Assembly: GCA_903813345.2 (NCBI GenBank) | Contig: CAIIXF020000008.1 | Location: 3,235,341-3,299,340, forward strand | Direction: 5' to 3' | Origin: Owenia fusiformis | Taxonomy: Eukaryota; Annelida; Polychaeta; Sabellida; Oweniidae | DNA: 64,000 nt | Part shown: piece after piece, positions 11,600-24,081 of the stretch | Layout of the letters: every line of letters begins with the position of its first letter | Position numbering within the stretch: position 1 is the first letter of the stretch | The notes under the pieces: model-generated | Seen by the model: only the letters and a program-made list of their open reading frames with translations | Database searches by the model: none | Told to the model about the DNA's origin: nothing | Made by a program: the position numbers and the translations under genes

Positions 11600-14500
11600 A
11601 TAATTGGTGAAGTGTCACTATAATCATGGTGAGAAACCTTGGATGATGATTGCCTTTTCGATTATTTCCCAGCGAGCTTTTCTTGTCAGATTATGTAACT
11701 TTTATCTATCTGAAAGATGTAATTAGAAAATTTGCGATAGAATCAATAGCTCGTTTATTCCTGAAAGTGAACGAATTAGTTTAATGGCCATTCACATGAC
11801 TTTTGTCAAATGTGATTAAGTCATATTAGATGGTTATGAAGTTCGATGCATAATTGAATCGAGAACTTCAGTCCCTGGGGGATGCACCTGGCGTTGCGTA
11901 GTTATGAGTCAGTGCGATGCAATCAAAGGGGTCTAGTGGAATCTGGGAAAATGAGAATAGAAGGAGACTTCCTGATAATAGATGTTTTCATAAATTCTTT
12001 CTGCACGTGTTAAGAAAATTGGCCTTCTGTCGTAATTCAATTTAGCAAATTATAACCATGATTCTTACCACTGAGTCTGAGAGTTTCATTTATTATAGCC
12101 TAAATTGGACAGCCTTATGACACTTTGAAATCCTGGGAAAATGCAGAGATAAGTGTGACACGGTAAGAATATCATAAATTGGTTTATCTCAAAATTGGAG
12201 ATGCATATTCCTGGGAAAAAAAGTTGACATCAATAAATCAAAACTAAAGATGGGACAATCTTTCCACCAACATCAACCCACCCCCTTTAATCTATTTTTA
12301 CTGCCACATCATCAAACTTTAAGTTTTTCTTAACAAAACAAACCTGTTTATTCTCGTAATTAGAATTCTTGACAGAAATGAAGTTAAACAACAAACAAGA
12401 ATAAGGGTTAATATGACATTATCTTTATGACAAAAATAAAGATGATGAATAAATCTAATAACATTCTATTCTAAGGTTCGCGAAGTAAGTACCTTCCGAT
12501 CCCTCTTATTCCCTAATTAATGCTTCACTTACAAATCAACCCAGCTTTATTTTCAAATTAATATTTCCCGTCATTTGCTTCACTTAAAGCCTATTATCCA
12601 AAAATCATTCAATAGAAGCTAGTAATTATTCGAAGAACTGAAAGTTGACAGATAATTATTTAATCAAAGGTTACTTATCAGACGGCTTATCACGTAAGTC
12701 GCTATTAACATCCGGACCCTGGTTTTCTATTCATTAAACATTGAATGGAACAATAATTATTTGGAGTATAGCAATGTATCATGATTAAAGTAAAGCCGAG
12801 ATCTCGCGGGGATTTTCCTAATTGGCATGTATTGTATTTTATGCGGTAGAGTGAATCAAACTTTAATTTAATTTCGCTAACTTGTCAAGTCCATTTATCT
12901 CGATGTCTTTCCTCTTTAATCCCTTTGCGAGTGATTATTTGCAAATTGCATTGATAAAGAAAAAATAAGTTACCGCTTTTTCATCTCTATTACTCTATTT
13001 GCATTATTTTTAGCGCAGAAAGTGTCGAAGCACAAAGAAATCTAAGAAGCTTGAGAATGTAATTAGTAACGATGTTGTAAGTCCATTAGTCCTTTACTTA
13101 GCTTTATTCAGAAGGATTTACCGTGCTTATGTTCGCCGTCATTTGCAGGTGTTGAAAATAATAGCACCTATAGAAATTATTAAAGCAAAATAAACACCAA
13201 GGTTATGGAATAAAATGCTGATTTTTTAAACTTTTATTTACTGTGTCAATCAACAAATGGGTCAAAAAAGAATTTTGAATGATTATTGTCTATCTAAGAG
13301 ATGATAAAATTAATCCATTAATTAAAAAAATAATTTTACCAAAAAGGATTTAGTAGCTGAATAGCAGGGACAGGCATTCAATAAGATAAATATTCTATTG
13401 ATTCATGATTATCTGCCATTTGACATAAAACATATTAAAAAAAATAATAAAAACAAAACAAAAACAAAGACATGTCATATTTCAAGGTAATCTAAACATC
13501 AAGTTCATGATCAGAAAAATACATTATTGTTGTTTTAGTAAACAAATTATAAATGATTGATGAAACTCTAATCCAAGATTGTGTCTGATATTATTCTAAA
13601 TTAAAGTTATTTAACATCTTCAATATTATAAGGTGATTGAATAACTATAAAAACAAAACCATAAACATTAAAGGAAACCATCTTTGAATATGCGCAAAAC
13701 ATTTCCTCAGGTAGTATTCTCATAAATTGGATAATATTTGACACCTCAATATTTCATGTTTCTACTCTAAATCATACCCAGCAATTAAATCTAATTACAA
13801 TCGAAGAAATTATAACAAATGGGGGAAATAATCTTGTAGATTTGACTAAAACTTAAAATTAAGAATATCATTAATTTTGTTAATATGGTCAAGAATACGA
13901 CACAAGAGTAATCACTGAAATTAAGGCACAATTTGTCGATTCTTGCTTCATTAAGTCAAATAAGTAGCGTGGCTAGTTAAATGGAAACTTTGCAGCATTG
14001 TTAATCTACATTTAATTCCAAATTGAATCTAAATTATTGGTCAGATGATATGTCTTTATAAAAGTCTCTATGGCTCAAATAAGTACCGTTTTTCTAAGAT
14101 CAACACTGGCCACTGAAAATATATTTTTGTCAAGCGTATACACTCTATACATTGTGCACTATAGTAATCTCTTAAATTGAAAATCTCCTAAAAGCTGTTC
14201 TGCTCAATTACAATACAATGCTTTCATAACTTCTACAGACTAATCGTCTAATAGCGCCTTGGGAAAGAGATAATCTGAGGATTAATGGGGTTATATTTTT
14301 TCTTCGCTGGTCACTATACATCAATCATTTTGGAAAAAGTGTCAGAATAATAAGCATTTAATTAAATATAAATGTGGTATTGAATGTGGTACATGATTAA
14401 ATTCATAATGCCTTTACATGGTGATAAGCTAGTATTTATACAGAATAAAAGTATTATATTACAGAATCATTGTTACTTAAAGAGATAGGTAATACACAAT

Positions 14501-14700
14501 TAAAGAGGGATGATTTTTATTAATGGCTCAATTATGACCTTTAATTGGTAGGAGATAATTACAATTGTTCGGAATCATTTAATGGGATTTCAATGTACTC
14601 TGGTCAAATCTACCAATTAACAACCAGAATTAGTCTAATACTTAATTGGTTATAATTAATTTCAGACTGAGAAAGCAAGAATATTCTATTAGATAAATTT
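11600..14700. other. Repeat-poor non-coding stretch
   Basis: No gene, tandem array or inverted-repeat element was seen over about 3 kb, unlike the rest of the window. TAAT/ATTA core words, the usual homeodomain binding core, are frequent (for example around 12350-12780 and 13760-14060), but AT-rich DNA gives these by chance. It could be conserved regulatory sequence or simply ordinary intergenic DNA. Confidence 0.3.
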
Positions 14701-14902
14701 TAAAAGATTTGGATAACACCTCTCATATTGAATACCACTCAATGCGAACACTTTTTCTCAGTCGCAAATTTATTATCTCCCTCGACTCACATAGAAAGGT
14801 TTTTCTGTACAAATATAAGATTAGAAATATTAAACAAAAATTAAATTACCTTGATGAGTATGCAACTGAAAGATCACTTTACCAAACAGTAAACAAAGCA
14901 TA

Positions 14903-15034
14903 AACATGCAACAAGCACCTGCCATTTGTTACATACAGCTGAGCGCTGAACACCAACCTCTGAACACCATCCACAAAAAAGTTGGAGACTATGAAAACAT
15001 GTCACAATTTGTAGTGGTGACATACAAAAGAATT
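14903..15034. repeat. Dispersed repeat pair, member 1
   Basis: Shares about 125 bp in the same orientation with 16096-16219. Common words include 'cacctgccatttgtta', 'atccacaaaaa' against 'gtccacaaaaa', and 'ttggagactatgaaaacatg' against 'ttgaagactataacaacatg'. The ORFs across both members look alike only because of the repeat. Confidence 0.65.
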
Positions 15035-16095
15035 TATCCATCGTGCCTAAAATACAAAATCCTAACACAGTCAACAATGGCAGAAGAAAATGTCATGTTC
15101 TCTATTATAATTATTCACACAAGCCCATAATTTGCTGAGCATAACCAAGTTGAAATCAAACGAGAAAAAAACGATTTATCAAAGTCTGAGATGCTATTAA
15201 TTATGAAGATGGACAGAACCCATTAATAACAATAATACATGAGTTGCTTAATGAACCATGACCAATTAAAAACCTTGACCAATCGACAAGGATCAGGTCT
15301 CTGATTATAGTAAAGAAATTATCCACTATGACTTTAATTTGTTATCTAAAGGTGGACATTGATGACCTATGGCCCCCTAGTTGTACATCAAAATTGACAG
15401 TTTTCCCTTATTACTTTCTAATGAATATAATTCTGGACAATCGTGGATGAACATACAGGCATTATGTTTTTTAAGATTTTATTTTCCACCATTTTGACCA
15501 ATAAATACTGTTTCTATGTCTTGATTGCTCACAATCTGAGTAAGAGTAAATAAAATAGTAATGAATGAATTATATACCAGACTGAAGCACAACTAAGATA
15601 AGCCCAAAAATGGTCTACCTAAGATGTTTTTTTGGGGTCTCCTTCTTTTGAGAAAATATGCCTTTTGGAAAGATGGGCCTCACATTTTGAAAAAAGGTCC
15701 AAATTAAAAAACGAGCCTAAGATATAAAAATTGGTCATTCCTGATGGACAATAAATCAAATCCTCAACTGATCACACCAAAATCTCATCAATGCTCATCA
15801 AGACCAAAGGTTAGCAGCAAGAGCACATTGTCCCCATACTGCCCTCCTAGATGCTGTATGATAAATGTCTCCAGAGGCAGAACACATTTATCTCAATCTG
15901 GAGTTTTTAATAAATCTAATGGATTATTTTAGTCCGTTAATCATTAGTTTATGGTGTTCTAATTGTATGTTATACTGGGTGACTGCATTCATACATACGC
16001 ATGCATTAATCTAACTTAGAATATTCATCTTAGCTGGGATGTATCATTTTTAAACAATTTGTATTTTATAGTTTGCATTGCCAATGCTAGACAAG

Positions 16096-16219
16096 GCATT
16101 AACATGCAAAATGCCACCACCTGCCATTTGTTAAAGATGATGAACTCCAAACACTGTCCACAAAAATGTTGAAGACTATAACAACATGTCACCACTTGTG
16201 GTGGGGACATAAAAACTCA
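16096..16219. repeat. Dispersed repeat pair, member 2
   Basis: Second member of the pair whose other copy lies at 14903-15034, in the same orientation and about 1.2 kb away. The type of element is unknown. Confidence 0.65.
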
Positions 16220-16244
16220 TGTTTGATCAATCCTGTATCATAAT

Positions 16245-16394
16245 ATAGTAAAACCTGTGTTATTGGAATACCTTTGATGGCTCAAAATAATGTTCCACTT
16301 TGGATGTGTTCCACTCACAAAGGTTCATTCTACATTAAGGTGATAAGAAACTGGGTAACTGGAAAGGTGTTTCACTTTACAGATTTCACTGTAT
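16245..16394. mobile_element. Short TIR element (AGTAAAACCTG ends)
   Basis: The ends tatagtaaaacctgtg and tttacagatttcactgta are inverted. The interior has 'gttccactttgg...gttccactcac', a motif shared with 44340-44470 and weakly with 27470-27540. The end sequence resembles pogo/Tigger-like elements, but this is a guess from the termini. Confidence 0.5.
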
Positions 16395-16399
16395 GTTGT

Positions 16400-16632
16400 A
16401 ACTACAGGATAATTTCCCTCTCCAATTCTTAAGTACTGATAATTTCCCTCCCTCAACTTGTAAGCACAGATAATTTCCCTCCATCAACTTGTAAGTACAG
16501 ATAATTTCCCTCCCTCAACTTGTAAGTACAGATAATTTTCCTCCCTCAACTTGTAAGTACAGATAATTTCCCTCCCTCAACTTGTACGAGTATGTAGGTA
16601 CAGCACTGAGGTACAGATAATTTCCCTTGACT
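16400..16632. repeat. 31-bp minisatellite in the SAE1 3' flank
   Basis: At least six units near 'gataatttccctccctcaac' followed by 'ttgtaagtaca', period about 31 bp, with nearly identical central units. On the minus strand it lies about 0.85 kb downstream of the SAE1 stop codon. Confidence 0.9.
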
Positions 16633-17181
16633 TGCAAAAATCAAAATCTGATATAAGTAAGCCAACAAACACTTTTATCACAATCAAACAAACCAGGACA
16701 GCACCATAACAATAAACAAAAGTCTTTCTTACAAATAGTCTTACAAAATATATTGCTTACAAAACTCCTGTATTTACATTATGCCTTCTACAATTAATTA
16801 CATTCATGACAGGTCTGTAGACTAATAATCCTAAGTCGTCTACTTTGCTTTATATTAAATTTGTCTCTGTTACATTCATTCTTACACCCATTGTTAGTAT
16901 TTAAGTCTTAAATACTTGATTTTGGTTGTTTAATAGCCAGTAATGTATTTCTGGTTAAAAGTAGTATATTTTTCATATTTAATCGCTATAATAAGTCTAC
17001 CCCATTTACATGTTCTTCTGACTAACAAAATGGTCAACTGCTGACTAGCAAAATTATATCTCTCTACTGTAACTGTAAACTTTGACTTGGTTTCTCAATT
17101 TACAATGTCTACATATATATTCTTTGCAGTCACCTACGGGGTGGTTGATAATTGTATGCTTATATGTGGTCACTGTAAATA

Positions 17182-17187
17182 TTTATT
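17182..17187 (-). terminator. Candidate SAE1 polyadenylation signal
   Basis: AATAAA on the minus strand, about 300 bp beyond the SAE1 stop codon at 17483-17485. It is the first exact hexamer noticed downstream. Assigned by position only. Confidence 0.45.
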
Positions 17188-17482
17188 ACTAAACAGAAAA
17201 TGTTTATGTATTCATGTATATTTACCTTGGGTTTCTGTGGTTTTTAAAAGTCTTAAAAATAAATAGCCACAAATATGTTGGGTAATGATAGTCCCATTTG
17301 GCAATCCGTTTGTCAATGACATCATAACTGGACAGCCATAAGCCAGTCTCTATTGTCATTTTCACTACCTACTAAACAATAGCATGCACTTAACTATTGA
17401 ACAGTAAACAATAAACTAATTCTTGTGAAAATGAAACACTGACTTGTCCCTCTGGAATGATAATCCAATACTAGATGCTCCC

Positions 17483-20400
17483 TCAGTTTTTGATACAGTC
17501 GACCATGCCACTGCCTTCAACGCCATTGTAGAAGAAAAAGTTATTATGCGGCACATCTTTCTGAGAAACAGCCTGGAATCACAATATTATGATGTGTATA
17601 ATATTTCAGAAATAAGCAGTCAACAAATAAAGTTGAATTATACTTTATAAATTTCCAATTTAATCAATTGTTTACCTTAATGACCTCTCCACCCAGAATT
17701 CCTCCAAGAATTGCACATACTGGACTCAGTTCAGCTACACAATGGCTAAAATAATACAAACAGAACATTTATATAGAATTTAAACAGAGAATCAGAGATA
17801 GCGAGCAGGCTAAACAAAAAATTGTTTCAATTTTAGAATATTTTTGGCTCATGTCATTCCTTGTCATGTCTATTTTCTAAAAATCACAAAAGTGCATACT
17901 TTATTCAAGGAAAACTAAAGATTTTTACAATAATGTATTATTTTTCTATAAGAATGGTTACCATTCTTATTATTTGGGAGAATTTAAACATTTTTCACCA
18001 ATTTTTGCACTTTGAATCATTAATAACTTGAACACACATTATTGTCGAACTTCATACAAATCAAGTAATAGATGGCAGCACGTTACAAAGCCAGAATTTT
18101 AGTCCCAACAACAGTATTTCAAGTTTGTTTCAATGAGAGAGCTCTTTTGGCCCAAATTAATTCCTTTCATGCCCATCTTCAAAAAATCTAAACAGTTCAT
18201 ACTTTATTTCAGGAAATTCACAGACTGACTTGTTCTCACTTCAGTTAATGCCTTGGTCACATATGCTCCGATTTTCACTACGGCGCCCGGCCGTTTGAGT
18301 ATTTTGTTCAAAATTGAATACAATATTGAACAAAACACTCAATCGGGCGGGCGCCGGCCGATGGATCTGAGCATATGTGACCCAGGCATAAACAATGATC
18401 ATGAACAAAAATTGTTAAAGAGGGCAGCACCTCCAAGGCACATGATATTGGAATAGGGGGATTAAGCTACATGTTTTAAGAAATTGTACATGAACGTATG
18501 AAATTATGGTCCTATAGGAATTAGTTCTCCACTTAGCAGTTTCAACTTGCCTGATTGAGTATAACGCTTTAAGAAAATAGTTGTGATGGAAAAACCAAAT
18601 AAGGAGAAAATAAATCCTTGGCCTTAGGGGTCATAAAACTACACATTCACTTACAACTTTTCTTAAAAATGTGTAGCTTAGCCTCCCTAATATTACATCC
18701 TAGTTATGTAAATGAAATATGAAATATACCTAGCAAAATCATCTCCGACAATATCTGGTTTGATGTGTAATTGTTCAGAGATAGCATCCCGAAGTTTGAG
18801 CAACTTTTCCTTGTCAGACTCTGCCTCCTTAACAGTTGGCTGTCTGCCCTCTTGAGATCTGAATGCATGTAGCACTGGAATACATAAACAACAACAGTTA
18901 ATGCATAGATATATAATTTGACAGGAGTAACATTACCATCAACCTTCTGAAACAAAATATGCTAAAAATGTTAACTATGATGTCGTTAGTTTTTATTGTG
19001 ATGTATTGTGACCTGAATGCATGTAGCACTGGAAAACATGTACAACAACAATGAATAATAACATCAGAATTAAAAACTAAGGACAGCATGATTATTAAGA
19101 TTTTAGCATTATTTGACTTAAGAAGGATGATGGTAATGTTATTCATGTCCATTGACAGATCAAAATGATGAGCAATAGAACGAAACACTCTTCAAATTGG
19201 AGATACAAAAATATAACAGCCTTGCATCAAAATAATACTGCGAATAAATAAATCTACATCTAATCTACAAGCTCCCTATAATTAGCATAGAGTCATGGGC
19301 TTTCAAGAGATAGAGCCAAATACATGTAAAATTAAAACAAATCTCTTGGCCCAAAATTTATGTTTCTATGTGTACATTGATCTATCTACAATTTTGAACC
19401 AATATAATCAGTACAAGCCTACAAGGACACACATTTGTATTTTATACACTTTTAATTTTAAAAATATTGACAATATCAGACCAGTTTCCGAATTGTGAGA
19501 TTTGTCGTCAAATCATGTTGCCTATTCGTTAAAAATTCACAAATATAATGGATATTCATTTTCTAACAATGCACAATATATTAATCCTATATAGCAGCAT
19601 CAAAGAGCTTTCATTCTTGCATGCCATGATGTGTCATTCATTCAACTTACCTTGCATTATGAAATATGTATTTGGAGTACGCTTCAATCGCCTAACCATA
19701 GCCTCAGATGTCCAGTCTACATTCAAGGCCTCTTTTAATCGTACAAAGCTGGTTTCCTTAAGGAAAAATAACACTTTTTATTCTAGCAAATTAGGATATG
19801 TATATATTTGCTTGATAATATGTTAAAATATTTTTGGAGTCAAACAATTAACAAAACACCTTTTATGACATATTTGACTGGTTCCATTCTGGTATCAGAT
19901 ACAGCAAGTTATATGTAGTATATATGTGCTGGTATATTCATAATAACTCACTCTTTCAACAGTGACAGTTTCAAGTTCTTCAGTCTTGGCTTTTTTCTCT
20001 TGGGGTTCCCCAGAGTCACTCGTGGAATCCTTCTTTACACGCTTGGTGATTTCTCTGAAAAAGTGATATCAAAAGAGTATATTTTTGATCTGATTTGCAT
20101 ATAACTATTAAGCAATATACATCTTTCTCCCAAATATTAAGAAAATAGTTCCACTAGTAGATGAGTTATGCTCCGAACAGACATATCAACATTGGGAGGG
20201 CTTCAATTGATCCCTAACAAGCTTCATTTTTAGTTTTTATGGTTTATTTATTCAAATTAGCAAATTAACATGCACAAGACAGAATCTTCATTTGTTGGGA
20301 TTTGAGTAAACAGAGTATTTCTTAAAAACTAGATCGTTTTTTAAACTTGATAATGAGGTGCCTGAATACCTTTTTGCGAAATACAAAGTGTATAGCTGAA

Positions 20401-23400
20401 TCTTTTTAACTGGGGATGCTGAACCTCACACTGATAGTTCACAATTGCAAGATAAATGGTGAATACTCATATACAAGTATAATGGGAAAAATATGATATT
20501 CTATACAAGCCAGTTTCTCGAAAATGAATGATCATAGAGCAATGGTGTGATTACCATGTGAAAATGGATATGAGCATTAATTCAGATGAATGACAATTTA
20601 TTTTGTCTGAAAATTGTTGACGAACAAATAGACAGACAGATTCATCGATAAGTGGGTAATCTTATCGTTTGACCATGTGAACATGTTATTTTATGGCTAT
20701 ACAGTGTAGGCATACTTACTCTGCAAATTTATGATCGTTCAAATCAGAGAACATGTATCCATAGTAACCATACACATCACCAGCGAAAAATTTGATATTG
20801 TTGGCAAATGAGATTTCATTGACTCTAAGCAGTTGTTCCTGACTACAGCAAGTTGCACATATGACATCAAAGTTCTTGAAGAATTCATCTGATTTGTCAT
20901 CAACACTTTCTTTGTCAGCTGTCATTTCTACCATTGGATTGAGAAGCTGGGTCCTTGTTAGTGAGCTTTCGGCTCTCTGAAAAGAACATACATGTATTTT
21001 ATATCAGCTCCAAAACAGTAATTTCAAAGGGTTTAATGGCAATATATCAACTCTGGTTTTACCATGGTTTTATATAATCACTTCCAGTATTGCAGGCAGT
21101 CTGGGATAACCAATGAGAAACGGCTTTGCACCAATCCTCTAATAAAGTGGGGAACAAAAATAATCCTCAACCATCAAAAGTTGTCACAATGAGCTAAATT
21201 CTAAGTTTTGTGTCTCAAACTCCCCCAAGCGGTAGAAAAATAATTCCCGTTCACTTTAAGTAGCACAATAAATGAATCCATAGCTTCATACCTGCAAATG
21301 ATGGATAAATCCCTACCAAATCGAACGAATATATTCATGAATCGCCATGTTTGTGATCCAAGGAGGATTGACTCCCAGAATGCAACACCAGTTAACCTTA
21401 TTTACTCGTGACAGGTTTCAAAATGGCGGAAAGGCATTTTGAAAGCTGGCACGTGTCATGTTGCATTCTGGGAGCCAATCCTCATTGCGGCGTAATCGGG
21501 CTCGAAAATCACCTCAACATTTGAAGAGTCGGAATTAACATGTGAATATCACTTCAAATTTTTAAGTTCTTATTATGGACACAAATTATGGACACAAATT
21601 TCACTATATCTGGACTTACTAGGACGGAGAAAATAGAGCACTGAATACACTGAGGTAAGAATTTATACATGTGCGACAGCATGTAATTTTCATAGCTAAT
21701 AGTAATTCTTTATGTTCCCCACTGTACTTACATTTTTACCAATATCAGATCTATCAATGAGGAATTGTGCGCAAACATCTTCTTCTGTAGCAATTGTATG
21801 ATCCATGAGTGTGATTGATTTGATTCCAGCGAGAACAATATTTTTCGCAACTTCAGCACCAAGCCCACGCAGGCCAATCAGAAGAACCCGGGCAGCACGA
21901 AGACTAAAATAAACCAATGTTAATTGTAAATGAAATTTAGTTCACAGATTTCGAGCTCGATGGGTCAAGATTGCAGTAAAAAATCCCATTGACGACCATT
22001 ATAACGTTTCATTACATAATATATTCATGGGCACAGATCTAGCTCAGCGAAACAGTGCCCAGTGTTCATTGGAGTCTTGTCTAGCTTGCCGTTACAAAAT
22101 AAGCATACGGTGACCACACCGTTTTTGAGATAACTGAATCTGGAGAGAGCTACCACCGTAAAGCTACCTGTTTCAGAAAATTATTCTGCTCTACATAGTC
22201 TCAAAAATCACTCCGCCATCTATAAAAATTCTGTTTCTAACCAAACTTGTAAATGTTTCCTGATAAATTAGTACTTACCCTATCGAAAATAAACCTTGAT
22301 TCATTTATCAAACACTAGATGGCGCTGCGACGGGACAGAAAAGGAGAAAAGCTTTTTTATACAGAAAACCAAATAACCAACGGTAACCGCTAGTATCCCT
22401 ACTCCGGACTATATTCTAATAGTGACACGGTTGAATGATTTTGTGCCAGAAATCTTGTTTTTCTTAAACATTAGAGTGTTTCAAGACTTTTTGTGCAATT
22501 TAAGCCCAATCGCACCAATAAAAGAGCTTTTATAGCTGCTTTGTTAACCCCGGAGTCATTTATTTTAGGGCCATGCAGTTTTATACATAACTGACCATTT
22601 TTGCAATAGAAATACTGCTACTCGCTATGGCTTAACAAAAATTCACAACATTTAGCATGTCAAAACGTTTATTCGTACTTCCATAATGTTTATTGCCAAA
22701 ATCACTGAACCATGAAACAAAAAAATGGTCAAATCTAGTCATTTTCGGTCAGAGATTACCCCAAATTAGCCATTATTTAGTGATTAATTTTCAGTAAATG
22801 AGCTTCTATATTAAATTATCATATCAGTTTTGCAAAGCAATGTTCTTGTTTTAATTACATGCATGTTAGTAACTGTTTTCAGCCATATTTGGTCAGTCTA
22901 TGGGGTTAAATGTGTCAATTTTGTCATATATTTTCAAGAAAAATTCAGACACAAAGGAAAAGGCTGTATTACATGCTATGATAATGGCTGAATCCTTAAA
23001 TTCGGTAATAATTTGATAAAAGCCTGTCAACAACCTCTTAAAACCAGCACTAACAGCCCTCTTGTGCTATCCTGTAACAAAATACAGGCCAAAAATGGTC
23101 AAAACCTGTGATTTTTAGGTAAAAAATGAAAAATGCTGAATCAGCGAAAATCTAAATTGCTAATTCTTCGGATGATTTGATTTTTCTTAGAGATGCAAGG
23201 TACACATTGCTAAGAAAGTGTAATTTTTACAAAAATAACGCTATTTCCCACCCTAGTACTGTCACCACCCTGTTGCTAATAGGGTCAAGATTGCAGTAAA
23301 AAATCCCATTGACGACCATTATAACGTTTCATTACATAATATATTCATGGGCACAGATCTAGCTCAGCGAAACAGTGCCCAGTGTTCATTGGAGTCTTGT

Positions 23401-23913
23401 CTAGCTTGCCGTTACAAAATAAGCATACGGTGACCACACCGTTTTTGAGATAACTGAATCTGGAGAGAGCTACCACCGTAAAGCTACCTGTTTCAGAAAA
23501 TTATTCTGCTCTACATAGTCTCAAAAATCACTCCGCCATCTATAAAAATTCTGTTTCTAACCAAACTTGTAAATATTTCCTGATAAATTAGTACTTACCC
23601 TATCGAAAATAAACCTTGATTCATTTATCAAACACTAGATGGCGCTGCGACGGGACAGAAAAGGAGAAAAGCTTTTTTATACAGAAAACCAAATAACCAA
23701 CGGTAACCGCTAGTATCCCTACTCCGGACTATATTCGATGTGTGCAATAACAATATAAAACAAAGATACTCTATTATCGCCCACGGAAAATAACATGTGA
23801 AATAACAGGTATGATAATTACCGTTTCTGAGCGTCTAATCCCCATAAACGTATCTGCCTATCATACAGCTCTGCTTCATTCTCTGTTATATCTACACTTT
23901 GATCTCCAGACAT
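17483..23913 (-). CDS. SAE1: SUMO-activating enzyme subunit 1 (Aos1)
   Basis: Non-catalytic half of the SAE1-UBA2 E1 that adenylates SUMO and starts sumoylation, mainly in the nucleus. Eight coding exons (5' to 3'): 23913-23822, 21903-21732, 20976-20720, 20054-19952, 19756-19651, 18874-18730, 17745-17676 and 17572-17483. All junctions are GT-AG and in phase, giving 344 residues (human is 346). The N-terminus carries the hallmark ELYDRQIRLWGLDAQKR, followed by the adenylation-fold glycine loop LIGLRGLGAEVAKN. Then come CATCCSQEQLLRVNEI and GDVYGYYGYMFSDL, a charged linker (KKAKTEELE), and the conserved end PVCAILGGILGGEVIK...DVPHNNFFFYNG. As in other Aos1 proteins there is no catalytic-cysteine domain. 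The start at 23913 matches the family; an in-frame ATG at 24045 would run through the shared promoter. Intron 1 holds an LTR-like element, intron 2 a small inverted repeat and intron 6 a foldback. Confidence 0.96.
17790..17946. repeat. Dispersed repeat, inverted partner of 6057-6205
   Basis: In SAE1 intron 6, just upstream of exon 7. Matches 6057-6205 in opposite orientation ('gagcaggctaaacaaaaa', 'tgtcattccttgtcatgtct', 'cacaaaagtgcatactttat'). Confidence 0.65.
18248..18389. mobile_element. Hairpin MITE in SAE1 intron 6
   Basis: A 142-bp stretch that is nearly one long palindrome. The arms begin atgccttggtcacatatgctc and end with its near-complement. Inside are GC-rich 'ggcgcccggccg' and 'cggccggcgcccg' type arms and an AT centre 'tgttcaaaattgaata'. 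No coding content. The ORF read across it is an artefact. Confidence 0.8.
21364..21482. repeat. Inverted repeat in SAE1 intron 2
   Basis: Arms of 24 bp, aggattgactcccagaatgc... at 21364-21387 and its complement at 21459-21482 with one mismatch, separated by about 70 bp. The arm contains TCCCAGAATGC, the core of ZNF143/Staf sites in vertebrates. In an intron this is more likely the end of a small transposon. Confidence 0.65.
21962..23736. mobile_element. LTR-like element with 455-bp direct repeats, SAE1 intron 1
   Basis: Two direct repeats, 21962-22416 and 23282-23736, are offset by exactly 1320 bp and differ at about one noticed base (22255 G against 23575 A). They flank an 865-bp non-coding centre. 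TCGAT(G) occurs just before the first repeat and just after the second, consistent with a 4-6 bp target duplication. This layout fits a non-autonomous LTR element (TRIM type) that inserted recently. Against it, the ends are not TG...CA, and no clear primer-binding site or polypurine tract is seen. The centre has weak inverted ends of its own (ctaatagtgacacgg against ctattagcaacaggg, 11 of 15). It lies 85 bp from the exon 1 donor. Confidence 0.7.
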
Positions 23914-24081
23914 GTCAGTATTTAGTAATATACGCACAAATGTTGAAAATTTGTGAAACTTCAAATTTTTCCTGAAAACCAAGAGTATTTGAAACAAGAG
24001 TGCTGATTGGTTAAAAAGGCTAGTTCCGTTTTTTGCACCAATCAAATTTCTTCTTTCAAATAGCCACGTCTTTTAATAAAG
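23914..24081. promoter_or_regulatory. Divergent SAE1/SRP14 promoter with two CCAAT boxes
   Basis: Only 168 bp separate the two start codons, so both 5' UTRs and the core promoter must overlap or be very short. ATTGG at 24006-24010 and CCAAT at 24038-24042 form oppositely oriented NF-Y-type sites 32 bp apart, a common feature of animal bidirectional promoters. No TATA box was recognised. Confidence 0.75.

Noticed and set aside
16400-16632. CRISPR-like array
   Set aside because: Units are contiguous and lack unique spacers; animal genome; an ordinary minisatellite.
18253-18456. ORF reading through the SAE1 intron 6 hairpin
   Set aside because: Formed by the foldback element; no splice context.
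23914-24045. N-terminal extension of SAE1 from the in-frame ATG at 24045
   Set aside because: The extra 44 residues are not family-like and would place the coding start across the shared promoter and its CCAAT boxes; the ATG at 23913 gives the expected N-terminus.
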